Shown here piece after piece: positions 1 through 6,151 of a stretch of 8,036 nucleotides of DNA; position 1 is the first letter of the stretch, and each line of letters opens with the position of its first letter. The stretch comes from a bacterium (GTDB lineage: Bacteria; AUK180; JAQVHJ01): positions 1-8,036 of the forward strand of contig JAQVHJ010000089.1 in assembly GCA_028696285.1 (NCBI GenBank), in the 5' to 3' direction. The position numbers were made by a program, and so were the translations under genes. The notes under the pieces are model-generated. The model searched no databases. It saw only the letters and a list, made by a program, of their open reading frames with translations, and was not told where the DNA came from.

Positions 1-132
1 CTTCTTGAGAAATGTAATGTTCCCTTAAAAATGATCATGTTTATAATGGTTAACAAAGAAAATCAAAGTATAGATTATAAACTCAATAATAACGATGAAG
101 TTATAATCTATCCTTTCATTTCCGGAGGATAA
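1..132 (+). CDS. C-terminal part of a MoaD/ThiS-like sulfur carrier (5' end outside window)
   Basis: The plus frame from base 1 is open for 43 codons to a TAA at 130-132. It ends in acidic residues, then EVIIYPFISGG and the stop. An acidic turn (NNNDEV), a hydrophobic strand ending in PF, and a terminal Gly-Gly exactly at the stop are the hallmark of ubiquitin-like sulfur carriers of the MoaD/ThiS family. In that family the Gly-Gly is adenylated and thiocarboxylated to deliver sulfur for molybdopterin, thiamine, or other products. The start lies upstream of the window, so total length and subfamily are unknown. Only 5 bp separate it from queD, and its last codons contain the queD ribosome binding site, so the two are probably co-transcribed. 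Known preQ0 synthesis needs no sulfur carrier, so the link may be only positional. A chance open frame is possible but unlikely given the exact terminus. Confidence 0.62.
   Translation, partial: LLEKCNVPLKMIMFIMVNKENQSIDYKLNNNDEVIIYPFISGG
124..128 (+). promoter_or_regulatory. Ribosome binding site of queD, inside the preceding gene
   Basis: GGAGG lies 9 bases before the queD ATG at 138. These bases are also part of the two glycine codons (GGA GGA) that end the upstream carrier gene, so the site serves both as the essential Gly-Gly tail and as the Shine-Dalgarno sequence. This supports the ATG at 138 as the queD start and suggests coupled translation. Confidence 0.75.
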
Positions 133-137
133 AATTT

Positions 138-506
138 ATGTTTGAAGTAACTGTTTCCGATAATTTCTCTTCAGCCCATCAGCTTCGGAATTATAACGGA
201 AAATGTGAACAGCTCCATGGGCATAACTGGGTAGTCAAGGTCACTGTCTCAGGGAACGAGCTGAATGATCAGGGAATGTTAATAGACTTTAAAATACTTA
301 AATCATATTTAAAATCGGTCATTGATGAACTGGATCATAAATTTATTAATGAACTGAAACCATTTGACACAAAAAATCCAACTACAGAAAATATAGCACG
401 GTTTATCTTTGATGAAATAGAAATAAAACTGACTTCAAATGACGTTCATGTTTTAAAAGTGAAGGTTTGGGAGAACGAAAATAACCTTGCAGCATATTAC
501 CGGTAA
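138..506 (+). CDS. queD: 6-carboxy-5,6,7,8-tetrahydropterin synthase QueD
   Basis: QueD converts 7,8-dihydroneopterin triphosphate to 6-carboxytetrahydropterin, the second step of preQ0 synthesis, in the cytoplasm. The 122-residue product has the usual length of this family. Zinc ligands are visible as H14 (SSAHQL) and H27/H29 in the motif C23-x3-H27-G-H29. The Cys at 23 in CxxxHGH is the QueD-type catalytic cysteine. D66-H67 (ELDHKFIN) is the catalytic Asp-His pair, PTTENIAR (81-88) is the conserved helix start, and E112 in VWEN is the usual pterin-binding glutamate. The start is fixed by the GGAGG at 124-128. queE and queC follow directly, which separates this protein from eukaryote-type pyruvoyltetrahydropterin synthases. 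There is no room for a preQ1 riboswitch before it, because the upstream gene ends 5 bp away. Confidence 0.95.
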   Translation: MFEVTVSDNFSSAHQLRNYNGKCEQLHGHNWVVKVTVSGNELNDQGMLIDFKILKSYLKSVIDELDHKFINELKPFDTKNPTTENIARFIFDEIEIKLTSNDVHVLKVKVWENENNLAAYYR

Positions 507-510
507 CAAC

Positions 511-1146
511 ATGTTAATTTGTGAAATTTTTAAAAGCATTCAAGGTGAGGGAATTCAGGCAGGGCTTCCTTTCATTTTTGTCAGGTTATCCGGTTGTAAT
601 CTTAATTGCACATACTGTGATACAGAATATTCTAAAAAAGAATTCATTCCATTTGAAATCAAAGACATTCTAAAATCAGTTTCTCGCTTTAATATTAATA
701 ATCTTTTAATTACGGGTGGCGAACCACTGGTTCAGGACGAAGTTTATATTTTAATGAAAAAATTACTAAAGCATAAATATAAAGTTTCCCTTGAAACAAA
801 CGGAAGCATCTTAATTGATAAGGTTCCAAAAAAAGTTCATATTATACTCGACCTGAAAACACCGGCGTCCGGAATGAATAAAAAGAATAACCTAAATAAT
901 CTTAAATATTTAAAAAAAACAGATGAAATTAAATTCGTAGTAACCGGTAGAAAAGATTTTTTATGGAGTATTAAGCAAATAAAAAAATTTAATCTTGAGA
1001 AAAAGTTTATCGTATTGATTTCCCCTGTCAGGGATAATGTTTCATTCTCTGAAATTTCTGATTGGATTTTAAATTCAGGACTAAATCTAAAATTAAATCT
1101 CCAGATCCATAAAATCATCTGGCCGGGAACAGAGAGAAAGAGATGA
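511..1146 (+). CDS. queE: 7-carboxy-7-deazaguanine synthase QueE (radical SAM)
   Basis: QueE is a radical SAM enzyme that rearranges 6-carboxytetrahydropterin into 7-carboxy-7-deazaguanine. Counting from the ATG at 511 the product is 211 residues. The N-terminal IFKSIQGEG (6-14) is the family's substrate-binding start. The [4Fe-4S] cluster motif C29-x3-C33-x2-C36-D-T follows. TGGEP (68-72) and ETNG (95-98) bind S-adenosylmethionine, LDLKTPASG lies at 113-121, and the end LQIHKIIWPG matches the family's QLHK-like tail. The ATG at 511 is preferred over an upstream TTG at 487, because it puts the QGEG motif at the usual distance from the start and avoids a 20-bp overlap with queD. The ribosome binding site is weak, so coupling to queD (4-bp gap) is likely. 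The stop overlaps the queC start as ATGA. Confidence 0.95.
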   Translation: MLICEIFKSIQGEGIQAGLPFIFVRLSGCNLNCTYCDTEYSKKEFIPFEIKDILKSVSRFNINNLLITGGEPLVQDEVYILMKKLLKHKYKVSLETNGSILIDKVPKKVHIILDLKTPASGMNKKNNLNNLKYLKKTDEIKFVVTGRKDFLWSIKQIKKFNLEKKFIVLISPVRDNVSFSEISDWILNSGLNLKLNLQIHKIIWPGTERKR

Positions 1147-1814
1147 AAAGTAAAAAGAAGGCTGTTGTCCTGCTCAGCGGTGGAATGGACTCCTGCATTA
1201 CTGCAGCAGAAGCCGTTATAAAGCATTCAGAGGTTTTCTTCCTTCACTTTTCTTACAGACAAAGAACTGAAAAGCGTGAACTTAAAGCATTCAATGAAAT
1301 AGCAAAATTCTTTTCCGTTAAAAATAAAATCATTCTTAAATCAGATTTTCTGAAAATAATCGGAGGGTCTTCTCTGACAGATTTTTCAAAGAACCTTGGA
1401 AAATCGCGAATAGACGGCATCCCGGACACTTATGTCCCGTTCAGAAACGGAATTTTCATTTCCATTGCTTCCGCATTTGCAGAATCTGTCGGAGCAGAAT
1501 ATATCTACATCGGCGCGGTATGGGAAGATTCTTCCGGATACCCCGATTGCAGGCCGGAATTTTATAAGGCAATGAATAAAGCTGTAAACCTCGGAACACG
1601 CCCTTCGTCAAAGATAAAAATCATTACTCCAATAATCAATCTGAAAAAATCCGAAATCATTAAAAAGGGTATCCGTCTCAAGGCTCCCCTCCATTTAACG
1701 TGGTCATGCTACCAAAATTCAAGAATTGCTTGCGGAAAATGTGAAAGTTGCAAGCTCCGGTTAAAGGCATTTAAAGAAGCAGGAATAATAGACCCGATTC
1801 CTTATAAAAAATAG
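1143..1814 (+). CDS. queC: 7-cyano-7-deazaguanine synthase QueC
   Basis: QueC uses ATP and ammonia to convert 7-carboxy-7-deazaguanine to preQ0, the precursor of queuosine, of archaeosine and of 7-deazaguanine DNA modifications. The 223-residue product has the usual family length. The PP-loop SGGMDS (12-17) binds ATP. A HFSYRQRTEKRE segment follows, and the middle contains the conserved VPFRNG. The C-terminal zinc site is C189, C197, C200 and C203 (SCYQ...CGKCESC). Its ATG overlaps the queE stop by 4 bp, which makes translational coupling likely. The stop lies 7 bp from the stop of the convergent tonB gene, and I see no GC-rich terminator hairpin. The end product of this operon is therefore preQ0. 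Whether it goes to tRNA queuosine or to another use depends on genes outside the window. Confidence 0.95.
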   Translation: MKSKKKAVVLLSGGMDSCITAAEAVIKHSEVFFLHFSYRQRTEKRELKAFNEIAKFFSVKNKIILKSDFLKIIGGSSLTDFSKNLGKSRIDGIPDTYVPFRNGIFISIASAFAESVGAEYIYIGAVWEDSSGYPDCRPEFYKAMNKAVNLGTRPSSKIKIITPIINLKKSEIIKKGIRLKAPLHLTWSCYQNSRIACGKCESCKLRLKAFKEAGIIDPIPYKK

Positions 1815-1821
1815 CCCGTTA

Positions 1822-2523
1822 CTATTCAAAACTTTCGTCAATTATATATGAATTATTTTTTAAAATAAACTTATAGGTCAATTTCATCCTGCTTTTCAAT
1901 GCCTTTCCATTATTAATTGCAGGTGAAAAAATTGATTTCTTAACAGCACGAGTCGCTGCTTCATCTAATATTTCAGAACCGCTTGTCTGATAAATTGAAA
2001 TTTCAGATATTTTCCCTTGTTCGTCAATATCAACATATAAAATCACAGTACCCTCAATTCCCATCTTCATCGCAAGCTTTGGATACTCAGGAGCTTCCTT
2101 ATATAACATTGCAGAACTATGAATCTCACCTGTCGCAGTATCACTCGAAGGAGGATAAACAACTGTTGTATCACCCGAGGGTAATTCTCCTATAATCGGA
2201 TCTGAAAACCCGTCATAATCGCCAAAATCAGGAAAATCATCAATTGTAACAACGGGAATTGAATGTTCGGGAACAGGTTTTACTACCTTTATTTTATCCG
2301 GGATTGGTAAAGGATCTGTTTTTAGTTTCGGCGTGAGATAAATTATTGTTGTATCCGGATGTGATCTTATATACTTATTAAAATCCGGATAATCTCGACC
2401 ACCATCACCCATTGTTTTTAATGTGAAACCAATAATAATATGCAGTGACACTGCAACCGAAACAGCAATCAGAATATTTCGGTTATACTTTCTGGCCTTT
2501 TCTCTTCTTGTTGAGTCTGACAT
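1822..2523 (-). CDS. tonB: TonB energy transducer, distal paralogue
   Basis: TonB proteins span the periplasm and pass the force of the ExbB-ExbD proton motor to outer-membrane receptors. This 233-residue protein has a basic N-terminus, one membrane helix at about 17-35, a linker at 40-135, and a TonB C-terminal domain at about 140-221 (EYPKLAMKMGIEGTV, then SGSEILDEAA). H28 in the helix matches the functionally important transmembrane histidine of TonB. The linker is unusually acidic and lacks the poly-proline runs of the paralogue at 5264-5941. The two C-terminal domains share about 48 of 82 residues counted by eye, and both have YNRN just before the helix. The ATG at 2523 follows GGAGG at 2532-2536. 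The gene stands alone after a 236-bp gap, so it is probably transcribed separately. It could serve a different receptor from its paralogue. Confidence 0.88.
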   Translation of the reverse strand: MSDSTRREKARKYNRNILIAVSVAVSLHIIIGFTLKTMGDGGRDYPDFNKYIRSHPDTTIIYLTPKLKTDPLPIPDKIKVVKPVPEHSIPVVTIDDFPDFGDYDGFSDPIIGELPSGDTTVVYPPSSDTATGEIHSSAMLYKEAPEYPKLAMKMGIEGTVILYVDIDEQGKISEISIYQTSGSEILDEAATRAVKKSIFSPAINNGKALKSRMKLTYKFILKNNSYIIDESFE

Positions 2524-2586
2524 CTCTTTACCCTCCTTTTTTTCTGCCCCGTCCTTATTTATATCTACGTAAGTCTGACAATTTTA

Positions 2587-2648
2587 TTTAAAGGAAGATA
2601 AGGAATTTTTTAGTTTTTTGAATTGATATTAAAAATTAGTTTTCCAAA
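2587..2648 (-). promoter_or_regulatory. Leader module of distal tonB, similar to that of the other tonB
   Basis: This lies in the 236-bp gap before the distal tonB. In plus-strand order it carries TTTAAAGGAAGA (2587-2598), TGATA (2624-2628) and AGTTTTCCAAA (2638-2648). The same words appear in the same order before the other tonB at 5986-6052, with AGTTTCCCAAA as the last. A TACGT about 20-30 bp nearer the gene is also shared. On the minus strand the last word reads TTTGGAAAACT. I cannot place a convincing -10/-35 pair at a consistent spacing, so the exact promoter is unassigned. The rest of the gap (2649-2759) shows no gene and no clear terminator. Confidence 0.45.
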
Positions 2649-2759
2649 AATCTTAAGAAAAAATTGGATGGAATATTAAATTTAAGCCGGAAATCGATGT
2701 CCCAACAAATCGTTAGTTACAGGGGATTTTGTAAAAAATGAAAGAACCGTCCCTTTTTT

Positions 2760-3242
2760 TTAAAGAGGATGTTTCTTTTCCCAGTCTTCTGCGGCAGTTA
2801 TGCCTTCATATTTTAATTTTTCGAGTTTGAATTCGAGATGAACTTTTCTTTTCATGAGGTTTTTATTAATATTAATAAGGAAGGCAATTAACCCTACTGT
2901 CACAGCAACCATTAATATTCCAAGATAGAGGTATTTGAAGTAGTTCTTTTTAGACCACTCAGCAACATTTTCTATCGTCTCGCCTTTCTCATTAATAATT
3001 ATTTCTATACCCTTCTTTTCATAGATAATCTTTCCGAATTTATTTTCCATTACACCGTCTTGTGTTGCTCCGTAGATATTTGAATAGTATTGCGATCTTT
3101 CCATGAATTTAAAAAAGAGATATGTTCCTGATATCCCTATTGCAATGATCAGGAACCAGAGTACATTTGTTGTAATCTTTAAAGTCTTTCTGTGGTTATC
3201 AATCTCATGCATTAATTCTTCTTTATGCTGATTTTGCTCCAT
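2760..3242 (-). CDS. Small two-helix inner-membrane protein of unknown function
   Basis: I do not recognise this 160-residue protein. It has a charged N-terminal segment (1-21), a first membrane helix at about 23-44, a loop of about 60 residues rich in Lys, Glu, Ile and Asn (45-103), a second helix at about 105-124, and a basic, probably coiled-coil tail (127-160). The arginine and lysines after helix two suggest that both ends are cytoplasmic and the 45-103 loop is periplasmic; this is inference. The ATG at 3242 has a strong purine-rich binding site (GGGGGAG) just before it. It is the last gene of the tonB unit, 16 bp after the beta-sandwich gene, so it may help assemble or anchor the coiled-coil TonB-like protein or the secreted protein. 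No clear terminator follows. Confidence 0.7.
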   Translation of the reverse strand: MEQNQHKEELMHEIDNHRKTLKITTNVLWFLIIAIGISGTYLFFKFMERSQYYSNIYGATQDGVMENKFGKIIYEKKGIEIIINEKGETIENVAEWSKKNYFKYLYLGILMVAVTVGLIAFLININKNLMKRKVHLEFKLEKLKYEGITAAEDWEKKHPL

Positions 3243-3258
3243 TCTCTCCCCCTGTTAT

Positions 3259-4167
3259 TTATTTAGAAAGATTAATTAAAATTTCTTTTGTTGAGCTGGT
3301 TGTTCCGTTCATATCAAGGACTTTCACTTCTAATGAATAGGTTCCCGGGTTCAATGAATATACTGATGCAAATCGGCCGGGATTAACCGCGTGAATAATA
3401 TCCTGGAACTGAGCATCCAATACTTCTTTGATAAAGAAAAATACAGCGCCGTCCTTTTTCAAGGTGTACTCAATCTCAATCCTGGCATTTCCATTGATCA
3501 TCTTTAAATTATTGATTGTAAAAAATAATCCAAAAGGAAGGCTTGACCCGGTTATATGATCAACATTAGGATAGACATATAATGAACCAATTACAAAATC
3601 CTGTGATCCTCCCTTTGCCGCTTCGATAGGTTTTGCTGTCAATATCGGGTCGCTAATTAAAAGAGTAGATTGCCTTGGGTATAGATTCAAATCATCTGTA
3701 AATACAGCCTGTTTAGTTCCTTCCGGAACCTTACCGTCACTTTCCGCGAAAGTATCTAAAATCACTACTTCTACCTTATATGTCCCCGGCTTCAATTCAA
3801 CACCGAAATATTCAACATGAAAAGAAGCGTTTGAAATCGTGGCGGCAGTTAGAGGTCTTTTAAATTCCTGGGCCAAAACCTCCTTCCCTGATTTTGTATC
3901 TGTTACCTTTATCTTTAAATATAAATTTGCATGATAATTTTTATCCGCCCCTGAAGGCATATCAAGTTTTAAACTGCGAATGAAAACTTTGAAGTAATAG
4001 ATATAATAATAAGCATCAGTACCCGAAGGAATTTCAATTCTGTCTACCACAAACACAATATCCTTATCAAAATCATTTGAACTGCTCTTCGGAAATTCTG
4101 AACTGAAAACAAATGATGTAATTAACACCATAAATAATATCAGCGCTATTCCTTTTAATTTAAACAT
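3259..4167 (-). CDS. Secreted protein with two beta-sandwich domains
   Basis: The 302-residue product starts with a signal peptide (about 1-22, FKLKGIALILFMVLITSF), with no lipobox cysteine, so it should be soluble or bound in the periplasm or at the surface. Two similar all-beta domains follow, at about 28-165 and 170-300. Each ends with the same type of strand pair: LKPGTYKVEVVILD in the first and LNPGTYSLEVKVLD in the second, suggesting internal duplication. The stretch SLPFGLFFTINNL in domain two loosely resembles the region that precedes the GWxTD domain in proteins of FCB bacteria, but no GWxTD motif is present. The gene lies 19 bp after the coiled-coil TonB-like gene and 16 bp before the two-helix membrane protein. 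The start codon is preceded by a GA repeat (4171-4179), a weak but usable binding site. Its function is unknown; binding of an envelope partner or ligand is a guess. Confidence 0.75.
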   Translation of the reverse strand: MFKLKGIALILFMVLITSFVFSSEFPKSSSNDFDKDIVFVVDRIEIPSGTDAYYYIYYFKVFIRSLKLDMPSGADKNYHANLYLKIKVTDTKSGKEVLAQEFKRPLTAATISNASFHVEYFGVELKPGTYKVEVVILDTFAESDGKVPEGTKQAVFTDDLNLYPRQSTLLISDPILTAKPIEAAKGGSQDFVIGSLYVYPNVDHITGSSLPFGLFFTINNLKMINGNARIEIEYTLKKDGAVFFFIKEVLDAQFQDIIHAVNPGRFASVYSLNPGTYSLEVKVLDMNGTTSSTKEILINLSK

Positions 4168-4186
4168 ATTTCTCTCTCTCTATTAT

Positions 4187-5233
4187 TTATTTTGACGGCG
4201 GTTTAAACGGTAAAATTGCTGTCGATTCCACTTTTTCCGATGAACCATCGTCATAAACCTTTTCCGCAGGTTTAAATTTAAACATTTTTTTTGCTATATC
4301 TTCGCAGAATTTATCAAATTCATCATTCCCGCTTGGGATATAAACCTTCGTGCTTACTACATTGCCGGTCTTGTCAATATTTACTTCTACCATGCAGGGA
4401 TTTCCGCCATTGAACTTAGAGGGATAATTTATCTCACTGTCCGAAGGCTGCTTAAGTAATTCCGCCTGCTTTTCTTCCGTCACCTTCTTCTCCTTTGGTG
4501 GAGGAGGCGGGGGAGGAGGAGGAGTATCAAAAGGATTATCCTCTACGACAGGTGGAGTGGGATCCTTAACCGGGGGTGGGGTGACAACCTTTGTTTCCGT
4601 CTCCTTCTTTGAAATAATGGCTTTTTGATTTGATAAATCCTTATTCAACTCTTCCATTAAAATCTGGATTGTATAATTATTTTTTGATATCTCATCATAA
4701 ACAGAATAATCGTCTAAAGTATTAACCTTTTCTAATAATACCTGAGTCTCTTTAAGTTTGTCTTCAACCTTCTTAGTGTTGTTTTTAACACTTTTAAACT
4801 TGGCAATATCCTTGCTGTTGTCTTTTTTAAATGTATCAAAGGAACTGTTTAATTCATTATATTTTTTCTCGTTGTCTTCCGCAAATTTAAGTTTAGACGT
4901 ATAGTTATTTACTTCTATCTCTATATTCTCTACTTTTCCGTTTATTTCAATCAGTTTTATCTCTTCAGAATCAGGAGAAATGTCTTTCTTAAGATTATTT
5001 AATTCATCTTCCTTGTTTTTAACAAGAATCTTGGAAAACTTACTTGTATAAGTCGTTTTCAATGAAGATAATAACTCTTCCATCCCCGTAAAATTTTTAT
5101 TCACTTCTTCAAAATTAATCCCTGTCGTCGGTTCGCCCTTACTCCCCCCTACACTTACAAGGAGAAGCAAACCAATTACAAGGAATATTACTTCAACTAT
5201 CAGGATGTTTTTCTGTTTTCCGGCAAGTTTCAT
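4187..5233 (-). CDS. Coiled-coil TonB-like protein
   Basis: This 348-residue protein has the layout of a TonB with an unusual spacer. There is one membrane helix at about 10-28, a long Lys/Glu/Asn-rich, probably coiled-coil segment at 40-210, a proline-rich linker at 217-246 that ends in nine consecutive prolines (238-246), and a divergent TonB C-terminal-like domain at about 268-345 (YPSKFNGG, then VEVNIDKTGNVVSTKVYIPSG). C280 and C310 could form a disulfide in the periplasm. The helix has no histidine, unlike both tonB genes nearby, but carries a buried glutamate, E14. It may therefore be powered differently or act as a passive linker. It lies 30 bp after tonB and 19 bp before the secreted protein, in one unit. 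The poly-proline run suggests a need for elongation factor P. The TonB-family call rests on the C-terminal pattern and the layout. Confidence 0.78.
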   Translation of the reverse strand: MKLAGKQKNILIVEVIFLVIGLLLLVSVGGSKGEPTTGINFEEVNKNFTGMEELLSSLKTTYTSKFSKILVKNKEDELNNLKKDISPDSEEIKLIEINGKVENIEIEVNNYTSKLKFAEDNEKKYNELNSSFDTFKKDNSKDIAKFKSVKNNTKKVEDKLKETQVLLEKVNTLDDYSVYDEISKNNYTIQILMEELNKDLSNQKAIISKKETETKVVTPPPVKDPTPPVVEDNPFDTPPPPPPPPPKEKKVTEEKQAELLKQPSDSEINYPSKFNGGNPCMVEVNIDKTGNVVSTKVYIPSGNDEFDKFCEDIAKKMFKFKPAEKVYDDGSSEKVESTAILPFKPPSK

Positions 5234-5263
5234 AGTTAAACCTGATGATCTAAATTTTTATCA

Positions 5264-5941
5264 TTACTCAATAACGATCTCTTCGCCTTTGAGAATGAAT
5301 TTATAATAGAGAAGAACGCCCGATTCTGTTGCCTTCCCGTTATTCATCGCTGAAACAAATTTACATTTTTTCCCGGCGCGCACAGCAGCTTCATCCAATA
5401 TCTCAGAACCACTGGATTGATGTAACTCAACGCTTCTCGGATTTCCCTCTTCATCAACAATAATCTGAAGTACAACTGTTCCTTCAATGCCCATCTTCCT
5501 GGCAATCCTCGGATAAGTCGGGATCTCCTTATGAAGAAGCTGGGCTGCCCGGGTATCTCCGGATGCTTCCTTTGAAGAGACAACCTTAATATTCGTTTCA
5601 GCAGGTTTCTGCGGAGCGACCATTTGAACAACCTGTTCGGTTTCGATTAATTTCGGGTCAACCTTAGGGATTGCATATTCCATTTTTTGGACTATCTTAA
5701 CATTCTTAATCTGCCTTGTCTTGGGTGGAGGCGGTGTTTCAGGGGGTGGAGGCGGTTCATAGAGTTCAACCTCGACATATTTCGTCGGGGGAGGGGGTGC
5801 GACTGATACTGCTCTTGATTCACATCCGCGAATTGCAATTCCGAAGACTAAATGGAGAACTAAAGCTCCTATCGCGGAAATCATCAGGTTTCGATTATAT
5901 GTTTTTGGTGAATGTAATTTAAGTCTGTAAGTTGGATCCAT
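5264..5941 (-). CDS. tonB: TonB energy transducer
   Basis: This 225-residue TonB has a membrane helix at about 19-37 containing the conserved histidine H30. A proline-rich periplasmic linker follows (APPPPT, YEPPPPPETPPPP), then a mixed linker, then a canonical C-terminal domain at about 136-217 (YPRIARKMGIEGTVVLQ, then SGSEILDEAA). The ATG at 5941 is chosen because AAGGAG lies 6 bases before it; a TTG at 5971 would add 10 residues but lacks this support. The gene follows exbB-exbD-exbD but is separated from them by a hairpin at 6097-6131 and has its own leader, so it can be expressed independently. It is the likely main partner of the ExbB/ExbD motor and of the receptor at 7765-8036. It heads a four-gene unit with the coiled-coil TonB-like protein and two envelope proteins. 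Confidence 0.92.
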   Translation of the reverse strand: MDPTYRLKLHSPKTYNRNLMISAIGALVLHLVFGIAIRGCESRAVSVAPPPPTKYVEVELYEPPPPPETPPPPKTRQIKNVKIVQKMEYAIPKVDPKLIETEQVVQMVAPQKPAETNIKVVSSKEASGDTRAAQLLHKEIPTYPRIARKMGIEGTVVLQIIVDEEGNPRSVELHQSSGSEILDEAAVRAGKKCKFVSAMNNGKATESGVLLYYKFILKGEEIVIE

Positions 5942-5947
5942 AGTTTT

Positions 5948-5953
5948 CTCCTT
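5948..5953 (-). promoter_or_regulatory. Ribosome binding site deciding the tonB start
   Basis: On the minus strand AAGGAG is followed by 6 bases and the ATG at 5941. This strong site favours the ATG over the in-frame TTG at 5971 and sets the protein length at 225 residues. Confidence 0.8.
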
Positions 5954-5985
5954 TTTATTTTCTTCCTTCAATTAGTATTTACGTG

Positions 5986-6052
5986 TTTAAAGGAAGAAAA
6001 TTTTAGGATCTCTATTTTTCATGATACGAAATAAAATACAGAGTTTCCCAAA
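5986..6052 (-). promoter_or_regulatory. Leader module of tonB, similar to that of the distal tonB
   Basis: In plus-strand order this stretch has TTTAAAGGAAGA (5986-5997), then TGATA (6022-6026), then AGTTTCCCAAA (6042-6052). The outer words match 12 of 12 and 10 of 11 bases with those at 2587-2648 before the other tonB, and their start-to-start spacing is 56 bp against 51 bp. The module lies between the terminator and the tonB start, which is where an independent promoter or a binding site for a shared regulator is expected. It could instead be leftover similarity from a duplication of gene plus leader. Confidence 0.45.
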
Positions 6053-6077
6053 TACTTTTGAGGTAATTCTCTCTATT

Positions 6078-6131
6078 ATAAAATAAAAATTTTTAAACTT
6101 TGCCATAGTTATTTAAATAACACCGCAAAGT
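6078..6131 (-). terminator. Hairpin terminator after the exbB-exbD-exbD genes
   Basis: Read on the minus strand, ACTTTGC (6131-6125) pairs perfectly with GCAAAGT (6103-6097), and the loop between them contains the perfect 14-base palindrome GTTATTTAAATAAC (6121-6108). A run of mostly T and A follows (TTAAAAATTTTTATTTTAT, 6096-6078). It starts 20 bp after the stop of the second exbD, as expected for an intrinsic terminator, although the stem is poor in GC and partial read-through into tonB is plausible. Confidence 0.65.
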
Positions 6132-6151
6132 CCTTAGACAGAACAATAAAA

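Noticed and set aside
1..137. preQ1 riboswitch before queD
   Set aside because: The space is taken by a coding frame that ends 5 bp before queD, and no C-rich stem plus A-rich pseudoknot tail is visible.
487..510. TTG start that would lengthen queE by 8 residues
   Set aside because: It overlaps queD by 20 bp, and the ATG at 511 places the QGEG motif at the usual family distance.
837..1226. 129-codon minus-strand open frame across queE and queC
   Set aside because: It is antisense to two well-supported enzymes and has no family features.
2541..2600. Sigma-70 type promoter with TTGTCA and TATAAA before the distal tonB
   Set aside because: The spacing is only 12 bp, and the pair is not repeated in the related leader of the other tonB.
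2700..2760. Intrinsic terminator after the two-helix membrane protein
   Set aside because: The only pairing I can draw has a 4-bp AT-rich stem with an 8-base loop, too weak to call.
5344..5631. Arg/Leu-rich 95-codon minus-strand frame inside tonB
   Set aside because: It is an out-of-frame shadow of the TonB C-terminal domain, with a composition typical of non-coding frames.
5942..5971. TTG start that would lengthen tonB by 10 residues
   Set aside because: The ATG at 5941 has AAGGAG 6 bases before it, and this AAGGAG would lie within the longer reading frame.
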